From: an uncultured Alphaproteobacteria bacterium
GTDB lineage: Bacteria > Pseudomonadota > Alphaproteobacteria > HIMB59 > GCA-002718135
Direction: 5' to 3'
Length of the DNA stretch: 47,974 nt
NCBI GenBank assembly: GCA_902605135.1
Contig: CACLBK010000006.1
Coordinates: 1 to 47,974, forward strand
Of this stretch, positions 8,135-17,472 are shown piece after piece. The number at the start of each line of letters is the position of its first letter. Positions within the stretch are counted from its first letter, which is position 1. The notes beneath the pieces were generated by a model, which did no database searches, had not been told where the DNA came from, and worked only from the letters and a program-made list of their open reading frames with translations. A program made the translations under genes and the position numbers.

Positions 8135-9214
8135 ATGAGAAGATTAATTTTATTAGTTATAGTTTTAGTATTTGCTGGAGGAGGGTATTATTATTACTCT
8201 TCGAATAATTCTGAAATATCAACAACAAGTTACGAGTATATAAAAATTGAAAAGGGAAATATAAAAAAGACAGTTTCTGCTACTGGTAAAATTATACCAA
8301 CATCTACATTGATATTGTCTTCAGAGATATCTGGAAAAATAGTTGATATTAATAAAGATTTTAATGAAAAAATTAATAAAGGAGAAGTTCTTGCAATTTT
8401 TGATCAAAACCCTTTTATTCTAAGTGTAAAAGAGTCTCAAACATTAGTTGATATATCAAAATCTAAATTAAAACAAAAAAAAGCTAGTCTTGAAAAAGCA
8501 AAATCAGAATTAAACAATGCAATCTCAAACAAATCGGGTGCTGAATCAAGATTAAATGACAGCGCTTTATATTTAAGTAAGTTAGAAGAAAATCTTGAAG
8601 AGAGAAAGGCTTTATTTGATAAAAAATTTATTTCTAAAAAAGAATTTGACGATACTAATTTTGATTATGAAAGTGCAATTATTCAGAATGCTACATTAAA
8701 ATCTGAAATCTCATCATTGGATGCAGTTATTAATTCAAGAAAAGCACAAATTGAGATTATTAAAGCAGAACTTGAAGAAGTAGAAAAAATAATTCAACAA
8801 TCAGAACTTACATTAGAAAGTGAAGAGCTAGATTTAACTAAAACTAAAATAGTTTCACCCATTGATGGTTTTATTTTAGATAGACATATTAGTGTAGGTG
8901 ATGTTCTAGGAGCTTACCAAAAAGATTCTATAATGTTTACTATTGCAGAAACATTATCAAATATGAATATAGAAATTTTTATAGATGAATCTGATATAGG
9001 GAATATTCAATTAAATCAGATTGTAGAATTCTCTACTGATGCTTTTCCTGATAGAAAATTAAATGCTACAATAAGTCAAATACGTTATTCACCAATAGAT
9101 GATCAAAATGTAATTACATATGAAGTTATTGCATCATTTGATAACCCTGAAAATTTACTTTTACCTGGTATGACTGCTAATGTTGATATCACCTCTTATT
9201 TTGTGATCACTTAA
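8135..9214 (+). pseudogene. Membrane fusion protein (HlyD/MacA-type adaptor), probably truncated at the 3' end
   Basis: The 359-residue product has an N-terminal membrane anchor (residues 1-22), a lipoyl/barrel-sandwich half (GEVLAIFDQNPF), a long coiled-coil hairpin (about 95-225), then the second lipoyl half and a beta-barrel domain. It reaches GMTANVDI, a sequence that in adaptors is followed by further strands of the membrane-proximal domain, but stops eight codons later. The last 54 nt overlap an opposing gene fragment. No MacB-type or RND transporter gene follows. I infer that the 3' end was lost in a rearrangement near 9190. It could still be expressed as a shortened protein. Confidence 0.65.
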
Positions 9215-9472
9215 TTGTAACTGGATAAATGTTGCATCAACACTGTGGTGTATGGCTATTGGTCTTACAGTAACAATAGAAAACTCAGGCTTGTAATCCT
9301 CTCCCATATCAATGCGAACCCGGTTATCACCTTCACCATCTAATATATTTTCTACAGCGTCAGATAATCCAGAGGTAAATCTTTCAACTAGTCCTTGTTT
9401 AACTTTTTCTTCATCTCCGGCAAAAACATTAAAAGAAATGACAAAAGTTGTTAAGCATATCACTAAACGCAT
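9161..9472 (-). pseudogene. Inverse-autotransporter (intimin/invasin-type) beta-domain, N-terminal fragment
   Basis: The 103-residue frame starts with a signal peptide (MRLVICLTTFVISFNVFAG), then a segment resembling the start of an inverse-autotransporter beta-barrel: FTSGLSDAVENIL, a few short strands, and ATFIQLQLSDHKIRGDI. In the family this GD is followed by many more barrel strands. Here it ends seven codons later inside the tail of the opposing adaptor gene. It looks like the first strands of an outer-membrane adhesin cut off at the same point where the adaptor gene is cut. The family call is from pattern only. Confidence 0.45.
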
Positions 9473-9522
9473 AATTATTTATAATCTAATATTGAAAAAA
9501 TATAAGTATTTTTTAAAAATAT

Positions 9523-10410
9523 TTACTTCCACTCTCGAAACCAATTAGTTTCAGCATATTCTGATAACTTATATGTGCACCAATAAGAATTTTTTTTTAT
9601 TTTGTTAAACTTTTTATGATTATATCTTTCTGGCCAATCATCTTCAAAACCATAAGATCCTCCATGAGCCCTACCTGATCTTTCTGCTAAATGACAGACC
9701 ATAGGCAATGGATCATATGGATCATCAGACGTTGGCGCCATATAAACTGAGTCTTTCAAATCAGGGCAACTTTCATCACCATGTTCATAAATCATTTTAC
9801 CAAGAATATACTGATTGTTTTCATTACTGAGAACACTTGGGCCACTAACATGGCCGTTTCGATTTCCTTTCGTACATTTCCATGAAAAACCGTTACCATG
9901 AAGTAATTCGTGAATTGTAATTTTTATAATATCTTCTCTGGAGCCAGCTCTCTTCATAAATGTATAACCTGAGTGAACACCCATTTGCCCACCATCCCTA
10001 TGTGTAAAGCTATCAACAAATGAGTAATATAATTTTTTTGGATTATTAAAACCAAGATTTTGAATAAAATAATCTGGATAATTATTATTCCATCCTTTTT
10101 TTGTGCCTTTCTTATCAAGTCTTACAAAAGAAATATCTAATTTACCATCTTGCCTATAATCTAATTTATATTTCTGTTTATTGCCGGTTAGCTCAAACAT
10201 TTTCTGATTCATTTCTTCAATTATTTTTTCCAATTCACCATTAATGTCTAACTCATTGTCTTTTCCATTTATATCAAGCATATAAATAAAATGGATTTGG
10301 TAATCATTATTTGTATCTGGTTGGTCTTCAAAAAATCTACCATCTTTAAGATCTGAAGCATTTGCTGAATTAAAGATTAAAACCAGGGTAATTATAAAAA
10401 TATATTTCAT
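9523..10410 (-). CDS. Secreted HExxH zinc metallopeptidase-like protein
   Basis: The 295-residue product begins with a signal peptide (MKYIFIITLVLIFNSANAS) and contains the zinc-peptidase motif IHELLHGNGFSW, where HELLH supplies two ligands and the catalytic Glu. Cysteines in the C-terminal half (in SWKCTKG, ESCPD, MVCH and YWCTY) suggest disulfides. I cannot assign a peptidase family. It is transcribed alone, with guaB divergent upstream and the adhesin fragment co-directional downstream. The substrate is unknown; a role in secreted protein processing or degradation is inferred. Confidence 0.7.
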   Translation of the reverse strand: MKYIFIITLVLIFNSANASDLKDGRFFEDQPDTNNDYQIHFIYMLDINGKDNELDINGELEKIIEEMNQKMFELTGNKQKYKLDYRQDGKLDISFVRLDKKGTKKGWNNNYPDYFIQNLGFNNPKKLYYSFVDSFTHRDGGQMGVHSGYTFMKRAGSREDIIKITIHELLHGNGFSWKCTKGNRNGHVSGPSVLSNENNQYILGKMIYEHGDESCPDLKDSVYMAPTSDDPYDPLPMVCHLAERSGRAHGGSYGFEDDWPERYNHKKFNKIKKNSYWCTYKLSEYAETNWFREWK

Positions 10411-10528
10411 AATATAATTAAATATTAAATTTTTTATTAACTCAACTAAGTTTCAAAAAAATTCCCTTTTAATTTTAAAATATGAACTATTTACTTAACA
10501 AATCGATATAAATTAAATATTGTTGGAA

Positions 10529-11635
10529 ATGGCCTACCAGATAAATACTAATTATTCCGTTACTTTTGATGATGTTCTGCTCTCACCAGCGTATTCAGAA
10601 ATTAAACCAAAAGACGTAGATACATCTATAACGATTGGGAAAGTAAAATTACACATTCCAATACTCTCTGCTGCAATGGATACCGTGACAGAAAACAAGA
10701 TGGCTATTAATCTCGCACTAAATGGTGGTCTAGGTGTTATTCACCGTAATATGCCAATTGATAAACAAGCAAGCGAAGTTAATAAAGTTCACAGCTTTAG
10801 AGTTAACAGTAAAAAATTTCAAAATGCTGTAATTAATTCTAATGGACAGATTGCGGTGGGCGCTGCGATTGGTGTAGAAAATAATGCGTACTTACGACTA
10901 TTAGAATTATTAAAAGTTGGCGCTGATATAGTCTTTATTGATGTTGCTCATGCACACACAAAAACAACTTTACAATTTATTGAAAAAGCAAAAAAAGTTT
11001 TAAAGAAAACCCCTCTCATAGTTGGAAACATTGCTACAAAAAAAGCTGCATCAGATTTAATTAGTGCTGGTGTAGATGCTATTAAAGTAGGTATTGGACC
11101 AGGATCAATTTGTACAACAAGGGTTGTGACTGGTGTTGGTATTCCTCAACTCTCCGCTGTGATAGATACATATCAAGCTGCCAAAAAATTTAAAATTCCA
11201 GTGATTGCAGATGGAGGAATAAAAACATCTGGTGATATTGCGAAAGCTATAGCAGGCGGTGCAAGTGCTTGCATGATAGGGTCTTTGTTTGCTGGCACTG
11301 AAGAATCACCAGGAAAATTATTAACGATTAAAGGCAAAAAATATAAATCATACAGAGGTATGGGCTCAGTAGGAGCAATGCAAAAAGGGTCTTTTGATCG
11401 ATACTCGCAAGAAGAAACAAAGAATGCAAAAAAATTAGTGGCAGAAGGTGTGGAAGGGATGGTTCCATACAAAGGTAAAATAGAAGATGTAACGTATCAA
11501 CTTGTTGGTGGCTTAAGATCGTCGATGGGTTACACTGGTCATAAAACGATTAAGAAAATGCAAGGCAATTGTAAATTTGTGTTTATTTCTAAAGCAGGAG
11601 CCCGCGAAAGTAATGTCCACGATGTCATTATGTAA
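10529..11635 (+). CDS. guaB: IMP dehydrogenase lacking the CBS (Bateman) domain
   Basis: This enzyme oxidises IMP to XMP with NAD, the first committed step to GMP. The TIM barrel is intact: [32 protein letters not shown] with the catalytic Cys195, [10 protein letters not shown], the GSFDRYSQ segment and the flap [11 protein letters not shown]. Canonical IMPDH is about 490 residues, with two CBS modules inserted after strand 2; here that insert is replaced by a linker of about 12 residues (around residues 95-108), giving 368. The frame is open from a TTG at 10520, but the ATG at 10529 is preferred. IMPDH is preferred over GMP reductase because of the RY flap segment and the neighbouring pur genes. 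Confidence 0.88.
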   Translation: MAYQINTNYSVTFDDVLLSPAYSEIKPKDVDTSITIGKVKLHIPILSAAMDTVTENKMAINLALNGGLGVIHRNMPIDKQASEVNKVHSFRVNSKKFQNAVINSNGQIAVGAAIGVENNAYLRLLELLKVGADIVFIDVAHAHTKTTLQFIEKAKKVLKKTPLIVGNIATKKAASDLISAGVDAIKVGIGPGSICTTRVVTGVGIPQLSAVIDTYQAAKKFKIPVIADGGIKTSGDIAKAIAGGASACMIGSLFAGTEESPGKLLTIKGKKYKSYRGMGSVGAMQKGSFDRYSQEETKNAKKLVAEGVEGMVPYKGKIEDVTYQLVGGLRSSMGYTGHKTIKKMQGNCKFVFISKAGARESNVHDVIM

Positions 11636-11677
11636 TAATGTATCGAATCATCATTGAATTGATACAATAAAACATAA

Positions 11678-12169
11678 ATGAACTCAGCATCAACAAAACA
11701 TAAAGTAGCAATTGTGATGGGAAGTAAGTCTGATTATGCTACCATGAAAAATTGTGAAAAAATTTTAAGATTACTGAAAGTTAAATTTGAAACCAAAATT
11801 GTTTCTGCACACCGTACACCAGAGAGAATGTTTAAATTTGCCAAAGCAGCTGAAGATAATAATATTTCTGTTATTATTGCTGGCGCAGGAGGCTCTGCAC
11901 ATTTACCAGGAATGATTGCATCATTAACAACTATACCTGTTATCGGTGTTCCAGTAGAAAGTCGTAAATTAAAGGGATTGGATAGTTTATTATCTATAGT
12001 ACAAATGCCAAAAGGCATTCCTGTTGGCAGTGTGGCAATTGGTGAAGATGGAGCAATGAATGCTGGTTTATATGCAGCTTCCATTATTGCTCTTATGAAT
12101 AAAGAAATTAAGAAAAATTTAAAAAATTATCGAACTAAACAATCAAAAGCTGTTAAACAAAAACCATAA
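11678..12169 (+). CDS. purE: N5-carboxyaminoimidazole ribonucleotide mutase
   Basis: PurE converts N5-CAIR to CAIR in step 7 of de novo purine synthesis (class I, working with PurK). Motifs are [34 protein letters not shown], and [22 protein letters not shown]. The 163-residue length is normal. It lies 42 nt after guaB, with a weak hairpin at 11639-11666 between them, and 3 nt before purK, so purE and purK are surely co-transcribed. Confidence 0.96.
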   Translation: MNSASTKHKVAIVMGSKSDYATMKNCEKILRLLKVKFETKIVSAHRTPERMFKFAKAAEDNNISVIIAGAGGSAHLPGMIASLTTIPVIGVPVESRKLKGLDSLLSIVQMPKGIPVGSVAIGEDGAMNAGLYAASIIALMNKEIKKNLKNYRTKQSKAVKQKP

Positions 12170-12172
12170 GTC

Positions 12173-13216
12173 ATGAATACACCCACACTTGGCATTATCG
12201 GTGGTGGACAATTAGGAAGTCTTTTAGCAGATGCAGCAAAAAAAATAGATATACAAACCGTCATATTAAGTGATGATCCTAATGCGCCCGGGAAACACTT
12301 TGCGACTAAATTTATTTTTGGTCAGTATGATGATGATGCAATAATAAATAATTTTATTAATGAAGTTGATCTTGTTACATATGAATTTGAGAATATTCCC
12401 TTCGCAATACTAAAAAAGATTAATGAAAAGAAACAAGTTTTACCTAAACCAGAAATTAATCGACTCATTCAACACCGGGAAACAGAAAAAAAATTTCTCA
12501 ATGATAACAATATAACAACAACAAAATATGTAATTGTCAAAAATGAAAAAGATTTGAGTGAAAATGTAGACTTACTTCCTGGTTTGTTAAAAACAACAAC
12601 GTTTGGATACGATGGCAAAGGTCAGTATAAATTACATACTGTAGATGATATTAAAAACGAAATTGATTTTACAAAAGAATACATTTTAGAAAAACTCATT
12701 CATCTTAAAAAAGAAATTTCAGTAGTAATTACTCGTTATGATCAAAATAGTTATGAGATCTATGATCCTATTGAGAATGTTCATGAAGAACAAATTTTAA
12801 AATATTCAATAATACCAAGTGATATTTCTAATGATATACGAACAAAATCGATTGAGTGGGCAAAACACGTTGTAGAAAAACTAGATTATATTGGAACGTT
12901 ATGCATAGAATTTTTTATTGATACTGATGATAATTTATATGCTAACGAAATTGCTCCTCGTGTTCATAATTCTGGACATCTGACAATGAACTCTCATAAT
13001 ATTAGTCAATTTGAAAATCATGTACGAGCAGTATGCGGCTTAGAAAAGATTGAAACAAAAAAATTATATAATGCCAAAATGATTAATTTAATTGGTGATG
13101 AGATATCACCGTACCGAAATAAAAAATTTAAAGATAACGAATTTTTTTATGATTATTTAAAAACAGAAATTAAGCAAAAAAGAAAAATGGGTCATTTAAC
13201 GATTATAGAAAAATAA
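12173..13216 (+). CDS. purK: N5-CAIR synthetase
   Basis: An ATP-grasp enzyme that carboxylates AIR with bicarbonate and ATP. The N-terminus LGIIGGGQLGSLLADAAKK is the family signature; LLKTTTFGYDGKGQ is the ATP-grasp loop, and FFIDTDDNLYANEIAPRVHNSGH provides the metal-binding acid and Asn. At 347 residues it is normal. It is convergent with purC, separated by 10 nt. Confidence 0.95.
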   Translation: MNTPTLGIIGGGQLGSLLADAAKKIDIQTVILSDDPNAPGKHFATKFIFGQYDDDAIINNFINEVDLVTYEFENIPFAILKKINEKKQVLPKPEINRLIQHRETEKKFLNDNNITTTKYVIVKNEKDLSENVDLLPGLLKTTTFGYDGKGQYKLHTVDDIKNEIDFTKEYILEKLIHLKKEISVVITRYDQNSYEIYDPIENVHEEQILKYSIIPSDISNDIRTKSIEWAKHVVEKLDYIGTLCIEFFIDTDDNLYANEIAPRVHNSGHLTMNSHNISQFENHVRAVCGLEKIETKKLYNAKMINLIGDEISPYRNKKFKDNEFFYDYLKTEIKQKRKMGHLTIIEK

Positions 13217-13226
13217 ATTATTAACT

Positions 13227-14123
13227 TTAATTAAATTGATCAGTTAACTGCGTTACCAGTTGATATTTATTGGCAACATTTACTAAATCTTCTCCTTCAC
13301 GAAAAGATTGTTTATCTAACTGTTTAGTTGGATCTCCTCCAGGCCATATTCGCCAACTATCATTATCAACGACATCAGATAAAACTAACGAATTATCCGA
13401 TACTTTAAAACCAAGCTCAAACTTAATATCAACTAAATGTATAGGACCATCAATTGTCTTAATAGTTTTCCATTTGTCTTCAATAAGCTCAAAACTTGGA
13501 AGAATAATTTTGTTAATAGCTATTTCTAATTCTTGATCAGACAATAATTTTTTGGTTTTCATCAAGCTTTTGCTTGTTATAGGCTGTTTGGCAGAAAATA
13601 ACTCCCATTCTTCTCCAGTTTTTACTAAAGGATCCGTAAATACACCCTCTTCCCACTTTCCATCTTTTAAAAATTGTCTTCTCGCTTCACTCTCATCCAT
13701 TTGAACAGGTTCTGCAACATGAGGGGGGATAACAACCGCTTGTTTATGAAATATTTCCCAAACTAAGTTTTCAAATTGATGAGGATTGCTTTTATCTTTT
13801 TCAAATTGAGTGTTTCTACTTAAATAACTTCCCCATGCATAGCGTCTAACTACAAATTCTAAAGGAAGCATATTACAGTTGTAACTTAAAAGACTGTTTG
13901 GTGAATCTTGTTCAATAAATGATGTTGCAATACCTGCCTTGGTTAGCATACTAAACACATTACTTGTTTGTTTTGTCTTTTGTATTCCAATATCTTTAAT
14001 TTCCTCTTTCTTCGCTGCATCCCCACCTGTTAAAAAATCTTTTGTTACAATTCGAATGATATTTTGATCATTTGTTTTCTCAATAATTTTTGTTTTTCCT
14101 TCAACTAAAAAAGAATTACTCAT
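13227..14123 (-). CDS. purC: SAICAR synthetase
   Basis: PurC joins CAIR with aspartate (ATP-dependent) to give SAICAR. Motifs are LVEGKTKII at the N-terminus, VVRRYAWGSY, HLVDIKFELGF, and the C-terminal LSDVVDNDSWRIWPGGD...DKQSFR. At about 298 residues it is longer than the 240-residue enzymes of many bacteria and nearer the long type. The frame is open upstream to 14165 inside purD; the ATG at 14121-14123 puts the N-terminal motif in place. Its start overlaps the purD stop by 8 nt, making it the last gene of the purMNFDC operon. Confidence 0.95.
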   Translation of the reverse strand: MSNSFLVEGKTKIIEKTNDQNIIRIVTKDFLTGGDAAKKEEIKDIGIQKTKQTSNVFSMLTKAGIATSFIEQDSPNSLLSYNCNMLPLEFVVRRYAWGSYLSRNTQFEKDKSNPHQFENLVWEIFHKQAVVIPPHVAEPVQMDESEARRQFLKDGKWEEGVFTDPLVKTGEEWELFSAKQPITSKSLMKTKKLLSDQELEIAINKIILPSFELIEDKWKTIKTIDGPIHLVDIKFELGFKVSDNSLVLSDVVDNDSWRIWPGGDPTKQLDKQSFREGEDLVNVANKYQLVTQLTDQFN

Positions 14124-15393
14124 CAATATATCTCCAACCAATATCTTTTCGATAATATCCCTCATCCCAATTAATTTGATTGATTATATTGTGAATATTT
14201 TCTCTAATAGTTTTTAAGTCCTTACCCGTATTAGAGATATTTAATACGCGCCCCCCATTAGAGAGCCATTTGTTTTCTTTAAGGATTGTTCCTGCATGAA
14301 ATAGATAGTCATCTGTTGTTAAATTAAGATTTTCCAAATTATTAATTGGTGTTAATTTTTTATAATCCTCAGGATAACCTTGAGCTGCCATTACTACTGT
14401 CATGGCGTAATCATTTTTCCACTTAATTTTTTTTATTTCATTTAAGGTGCCTATCGCTGATGCATGAAGGAGTTCTAATAAATCTGTTTCTAATAGTGGA
14501 ATAATTGCTTGTGTTTCAGGATCACCGAAACGAACATTAATTTCGAGTAAATTTGGACCCTTATCTGTTAGAATTAATCCTGCATAAAACATTCCTTGAT
14601 ACTTGATGCCTTGTTCAGCAAGATGTTGAACAATAGGTTCAACAAATGTTTTGGATAATTCATTCATTTTATTTGATGAAATAGAAGGAACAGGTGTATA
14701 GGCTCCCATACCACCAGTATTTAACCCTTTTTCTCCTTCTAAGATTTTTTTATGATCTTGTGCTGTTGTAAGTGGCAAAACAAATCCATTTTTATCAACA
14801 AGTGAAAATAGGCTTACCTCTTCACCAACTAAAAATTCTTCAATAACAACAACTGAACCAGCATCACCAAAAGAATTATCTTTAAAACATTTAATCAGTG
14901 CATCTTTTGCATCTTCCATTGTTTGACAAATAATAACTCCTTTTCCTGCTGCTAAACCATCAGCTTTAATAACAAGAGGATAGGATTGGTTTTGACAAAA
15001 AATGAAGGCGTCATCATAGTTGTCAAATACCTCATAGGCAGCTGTTGCAATATTTAAATTTTTACAAATATCTTTTGTAAACTTTTTTGATTTTTCTAGT
15101 TCAGCTCCCATTTGATCAGGACCAAAAACTAATATAGCATTGTTCATTAAAAGGTTGGATAATCCTTTAGTTAAAGGTAGTTCTGGACCTATCACCACAA
15201 GATCAATTTTATTTTCTAGACAAAATTGAAGAATAGCATCATGATCATTAACATCTGTGATAATCGAAGAAGCAATCTCACTGATACTATCACTGCCAGG
15301 AATACAATATAAATTAGAACAATTAGGAGATTGTTTTATGCCATAACATAATGCGTGCTCTCTTCCGCCATTACCAATGACAAGAACGTTCAT
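14116..15393 (-). CDS. purD: Phosphoribosylamine-glycine ligase (GAR synthetase)
   Basis: PurD makes GAR from phosphoribosylamine, glycine and ATP. It is an ATP-grasp protein with the N-terminal motif VLVIGNGGREHALCY, PLVIKADGLAAGKGVIIC in the ATP-binding region, GGMGAYTPVP, and LLEINVRFGDPETQ near the active site. The 425-residue length is standard. It lies 20 nt after purF and overlaps purC. Confidence 0.97.
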   Translation of the reverse strand: MNVLVIGNGGREHALCYGIKQSPNCSNLYCIPGSDSISEIASSIITDVNDHDAILQFCLENKIDLVVIGPELPLTKGLSNLLMNNAILVFGPDQMGAELEKSKKFTKDICKNLNIATAAYEVFDNYDDAFIFCQNQSYPLVIKADGLAAGKGVIICQTMEDAKDALIKCFKDNSFGDAGSVVVIEEFLVGEEVSLFSLVDKNGFVLPLTTAQDHKKILEGEKGLNTGGMGAYTPVPSISSNKMNELSKTFVEPIVQHLAEQGIKYQGMFYAGLILTDKGPNLLEINVRFGDPETQAIIPLLETDLLELLHASAIGTLNEIKKIKWKNDYAMTVVMAAQGYPEDYKKLTPINNLENLNLTTDDYLFHAGTILKENKWLSNGGRVLNISNTGKDLKTIRENIHNIINQINWDEGYYRKDIGWRYIDE

Positions 15394-15413
15394 GAAAAAA
15401 AATAATTCATTAA

Positions 15414-16901
15414 TTAATTATTTGAAGCAAGACTTAAAAATGATAGTTTTTTTAAGCTTTCATCATTCAAGTAATCTAAAGGTCTGACTGGATACTCTCC
15501 TGTAAAATAATGATCAGTAAATTGAGGATTATCATTATCTCTCTCATCATAACCAAGAGCTTGATACAGACCATCTAATGATAAAAATTTCAATGATTTA
15601 GCTCCAATATATTTACACATTTCCTCTAAATTTTTGTTTGCAGCCAATAATTCTTCTTGGGTCGGAGTATCGACTCCATAGAAATCAGGATATTTAATTG
15701 CAGGTGAAGCAATACACATATGGACTTCTTTTGCACCAAAATCATATAGCATTTTTATTATCTTAGTGGATGTTGTTCCTCGAACCAATGAGTCATCAAT
15801 TAAAACAACTTTCTTTTTTTTAATAGAACTTTGGTTAGGATTTAGTTTTAACTTTACACCTAAACTTCTAATTTGCTGAGTTGGCTCAATAAATGTCCTC
15901 CCCACATAATGATTTCGTATTAATCCTAATTCAAAAGGAATGCCAGACTCTTGACTAAAACCAAGTGCAGCAGGAACACCAGAGTCTGGAACTGGTACAA
16001 CTACATCAGGTTTTATTTCGGTTTCTTTTGCTAAGTACGTGCCTAAATTTTTTCTATATTCATAGGCAGTTTTGTTTTTTAAAATACTATCAGGCCGCGA
16101 AAAATAAATATATTCAAATACACATGGTTTGATTTGTTTTTTTGGAAAAGGTCTTCGACTTTCAACTTTATTATCTTTAATAACTACAACTTCTCCATTT
16201 TCAATTTCGCGGATAAATTTTGCACCTATAATGTCTAGCGCGCAAGTTTCGGAGGCAAGGATAAATGCATTTTTAAATTTACCTAAAACAAGTGGTCGAA
16301 TACCTAATGGATCTCTTGCACCAATCAACGTACCATTAGCAATGATTGATAAAGCATAACCACCTTGAGTTTGCATTAAAGCATCAATAATTTTATTTAA
16401 AATATCTTTCTTTTTTGAACGAGCTACAAGTTGAACAATTGTTTCGGTATCTGATGTTGTTTGAAATATTGCACCTTCTCGTACCATTTGCTCTCTTAAA
16501 AGGAGTGCATTAGTTAAATTACCATTATGAGCAATACTAATAGCTCCACCATGAAGGTCAGCATAAAAAGGTTGTATATTCCTTATTGTTTCACCACCCG
16601 TTGTTGAATAGCGATTATGTCCTATCGCAATTTTTCCCTTTAACTTATCTAATGATTGTTTCTTCGTAAAATTATCGCCAACTAATCCAAATTTTCTTTC
16701 TGAGTGATAGGAGTTGCCATCATAACTTACAATTCCGCAACCTTCTTGACCACGATGTTGCAACGCATGCAAACCAAGAGCTGTTAAGGCTGCAGCATCT
16801 TTGGTTCCACTTATTCCAAAAACTCCACACTCCTCGTTAAATCTGGGAACATGAGATTGCCTTACCTCGAATTTTTTTAGGAATTTTTGCCGATTTTTCA
16901 T
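15414..16901 (-). CDS. purF: Amidophosphoribosyltransferase
   Basis: PurF catalyses the committed first step, PRPP plus glutamine to phosphoribosylamine. It has a 24-residue propeptide before the N-terminal nucleophile Cys25 (EECGVFGISG), then the Ntn glutaminase domain (HNRYSTTGG, HNGNLTN) and the PRTase domain with the PRPP loop VVLIDDSLVRGTTS. The cysteines that bind the Fe-S cluster in the Bacillus enzyme are mostly missing (YPDFYGVD instead of a Cys there), so a cluster is unlikely. Length is 495 residues. It lies 1 nt downstream of purN. Confidence 0.97.
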   Translation of the reverse strand: MKNRQKFLKKFEVRQSHVPRFNEECGVFGISGTKDAAALTALGLHALQHRGQEGCGIVSYDGNSYHSERKFGLVGDNFTKKQSLDKLKGKIAIGHNRYSTTGGETIRNIQPFYADLHGGAISIAHNGNLTNALLLREQMVREGAIFQTTSDTETIVQLVARSKKKDILNKIIDALMQTQGGYALSIIANGTLIGARDPLGIRPLVLGKFKNAFILASETCALDIIGAKFIREIENGEVVVIKDNKVESRRPFPKKQIKPCVFEYIYFSRPDSILKNKTAYEYRKNLGTYLAKETEIKPDVVVPVPDSGVPAALGFSQESGIPFELGLIRNHYVGRTFIEPTQQIRSLGVKLKLNPNQSSIKKKKVVLIDDSLVRGTTSTKIIKMLYDFGAKEVHMCIASPAIKYPDFYGVDTPTQEELLAANKNLEEMCKYIGAKSLKFLSLDGLYQALGYDERDNDNPQFTDHYFTGEYPVRPLDYLNDESLKKLSFLSLASNN

Positions 16902-16902
16902 C

Positions 16903-17472
16903 TTACTGTAGTCTTGTTAAAATTGTTTTTGCAACCATCTGTAATGCTCTTGGATAAACCTTATGCTCTTCTATCAATATTTTCTTTGAGAGTGATTCGG
17001 TATTATCTTTCTTCAAAATCTTTACTTTTTTTTGCAATATAATCTTTCCAGAGTCAATTTTAGCGCTTACGTAATGAACGCTACAACCAGAATAGCTCGC
17101 TTTAGCCTTTATGGCCTGATCCTGAGCATTTAAGCCTTTGAAAGCTGGAAGATAAGATGGATGAATATTGATTAATCGCGATCGCCACTGCCTTACAAAT
17201 TTTGAGTCTAAAACTTGCATAAAACCAGCTAAACAAATGATATCTATATTTTTTAGATACTTCATGACTTTGCTTTCGAAATTTTTTCTTGGAATAAAAT
17301 GTATGAATGGAATTTTATTTTTTTTGGCAATAATTAAACCTTTTGCTTTGGAATTATTAGAAACGACTAATTGAACCTCTACTAAACTTTGCTTTTTAAA
17401 TGATGTTTGTATTAGTGACTGTAAATTGGAACCTCTTCCCGATATGAAAATAGCAACTTGTAATTTTTTCAA
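16903..17472 (-). CDS. purN: GAR transformylase, folate-dependent
   Basis: PurN transfers a formyl group from 10-formyl-THF to GAR. Motifs are VAIFISGRGSNLQSLI, LAGFMQVL, and the catalytic segment LINIHPSYLPAFKGLNAQDQA with SGCSVHYVSAKIDSGKII. Length is 189 residues. The start codon is TTG at 17472-17470, overlapping the purM stop as TTGA; no nearer ATG fits the family N-terminus. A non-ATG start in a coupled overlap suggests dependence on ribosomes arriving from purM. Confidence 0.95.
   Translation of the reverse strand: MKKLQVAIFISGRGSNLQSLIQTSFKKQSLVEVQLVVSNNSKAKGLIIAKKNKIPFIHFIPRKNFESKVMKYLKNIDIICLAGFMQVLDSKFVRQWRSRLINIHPSYLPAFKGLNAQDQAIKAKASYSGCSVHYVSAKIDSGKIILQKKVKILKKDNTESLSKKILIEEHKVYPRALQMVAKTILTRLQ

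Noticed and set aside
11639-11666. Terminator between guaB and purE
   Set aside because: TGTATC/GATACA forms a short stem with a long loop and no T-tract; read-through into purE is likely.
11173-12084. Minus-strand open frames within guaB and purE
   Set aside because: They are antisense to conserved catalytic regions, with proline-rich nonsense translations and no ribosome sites.
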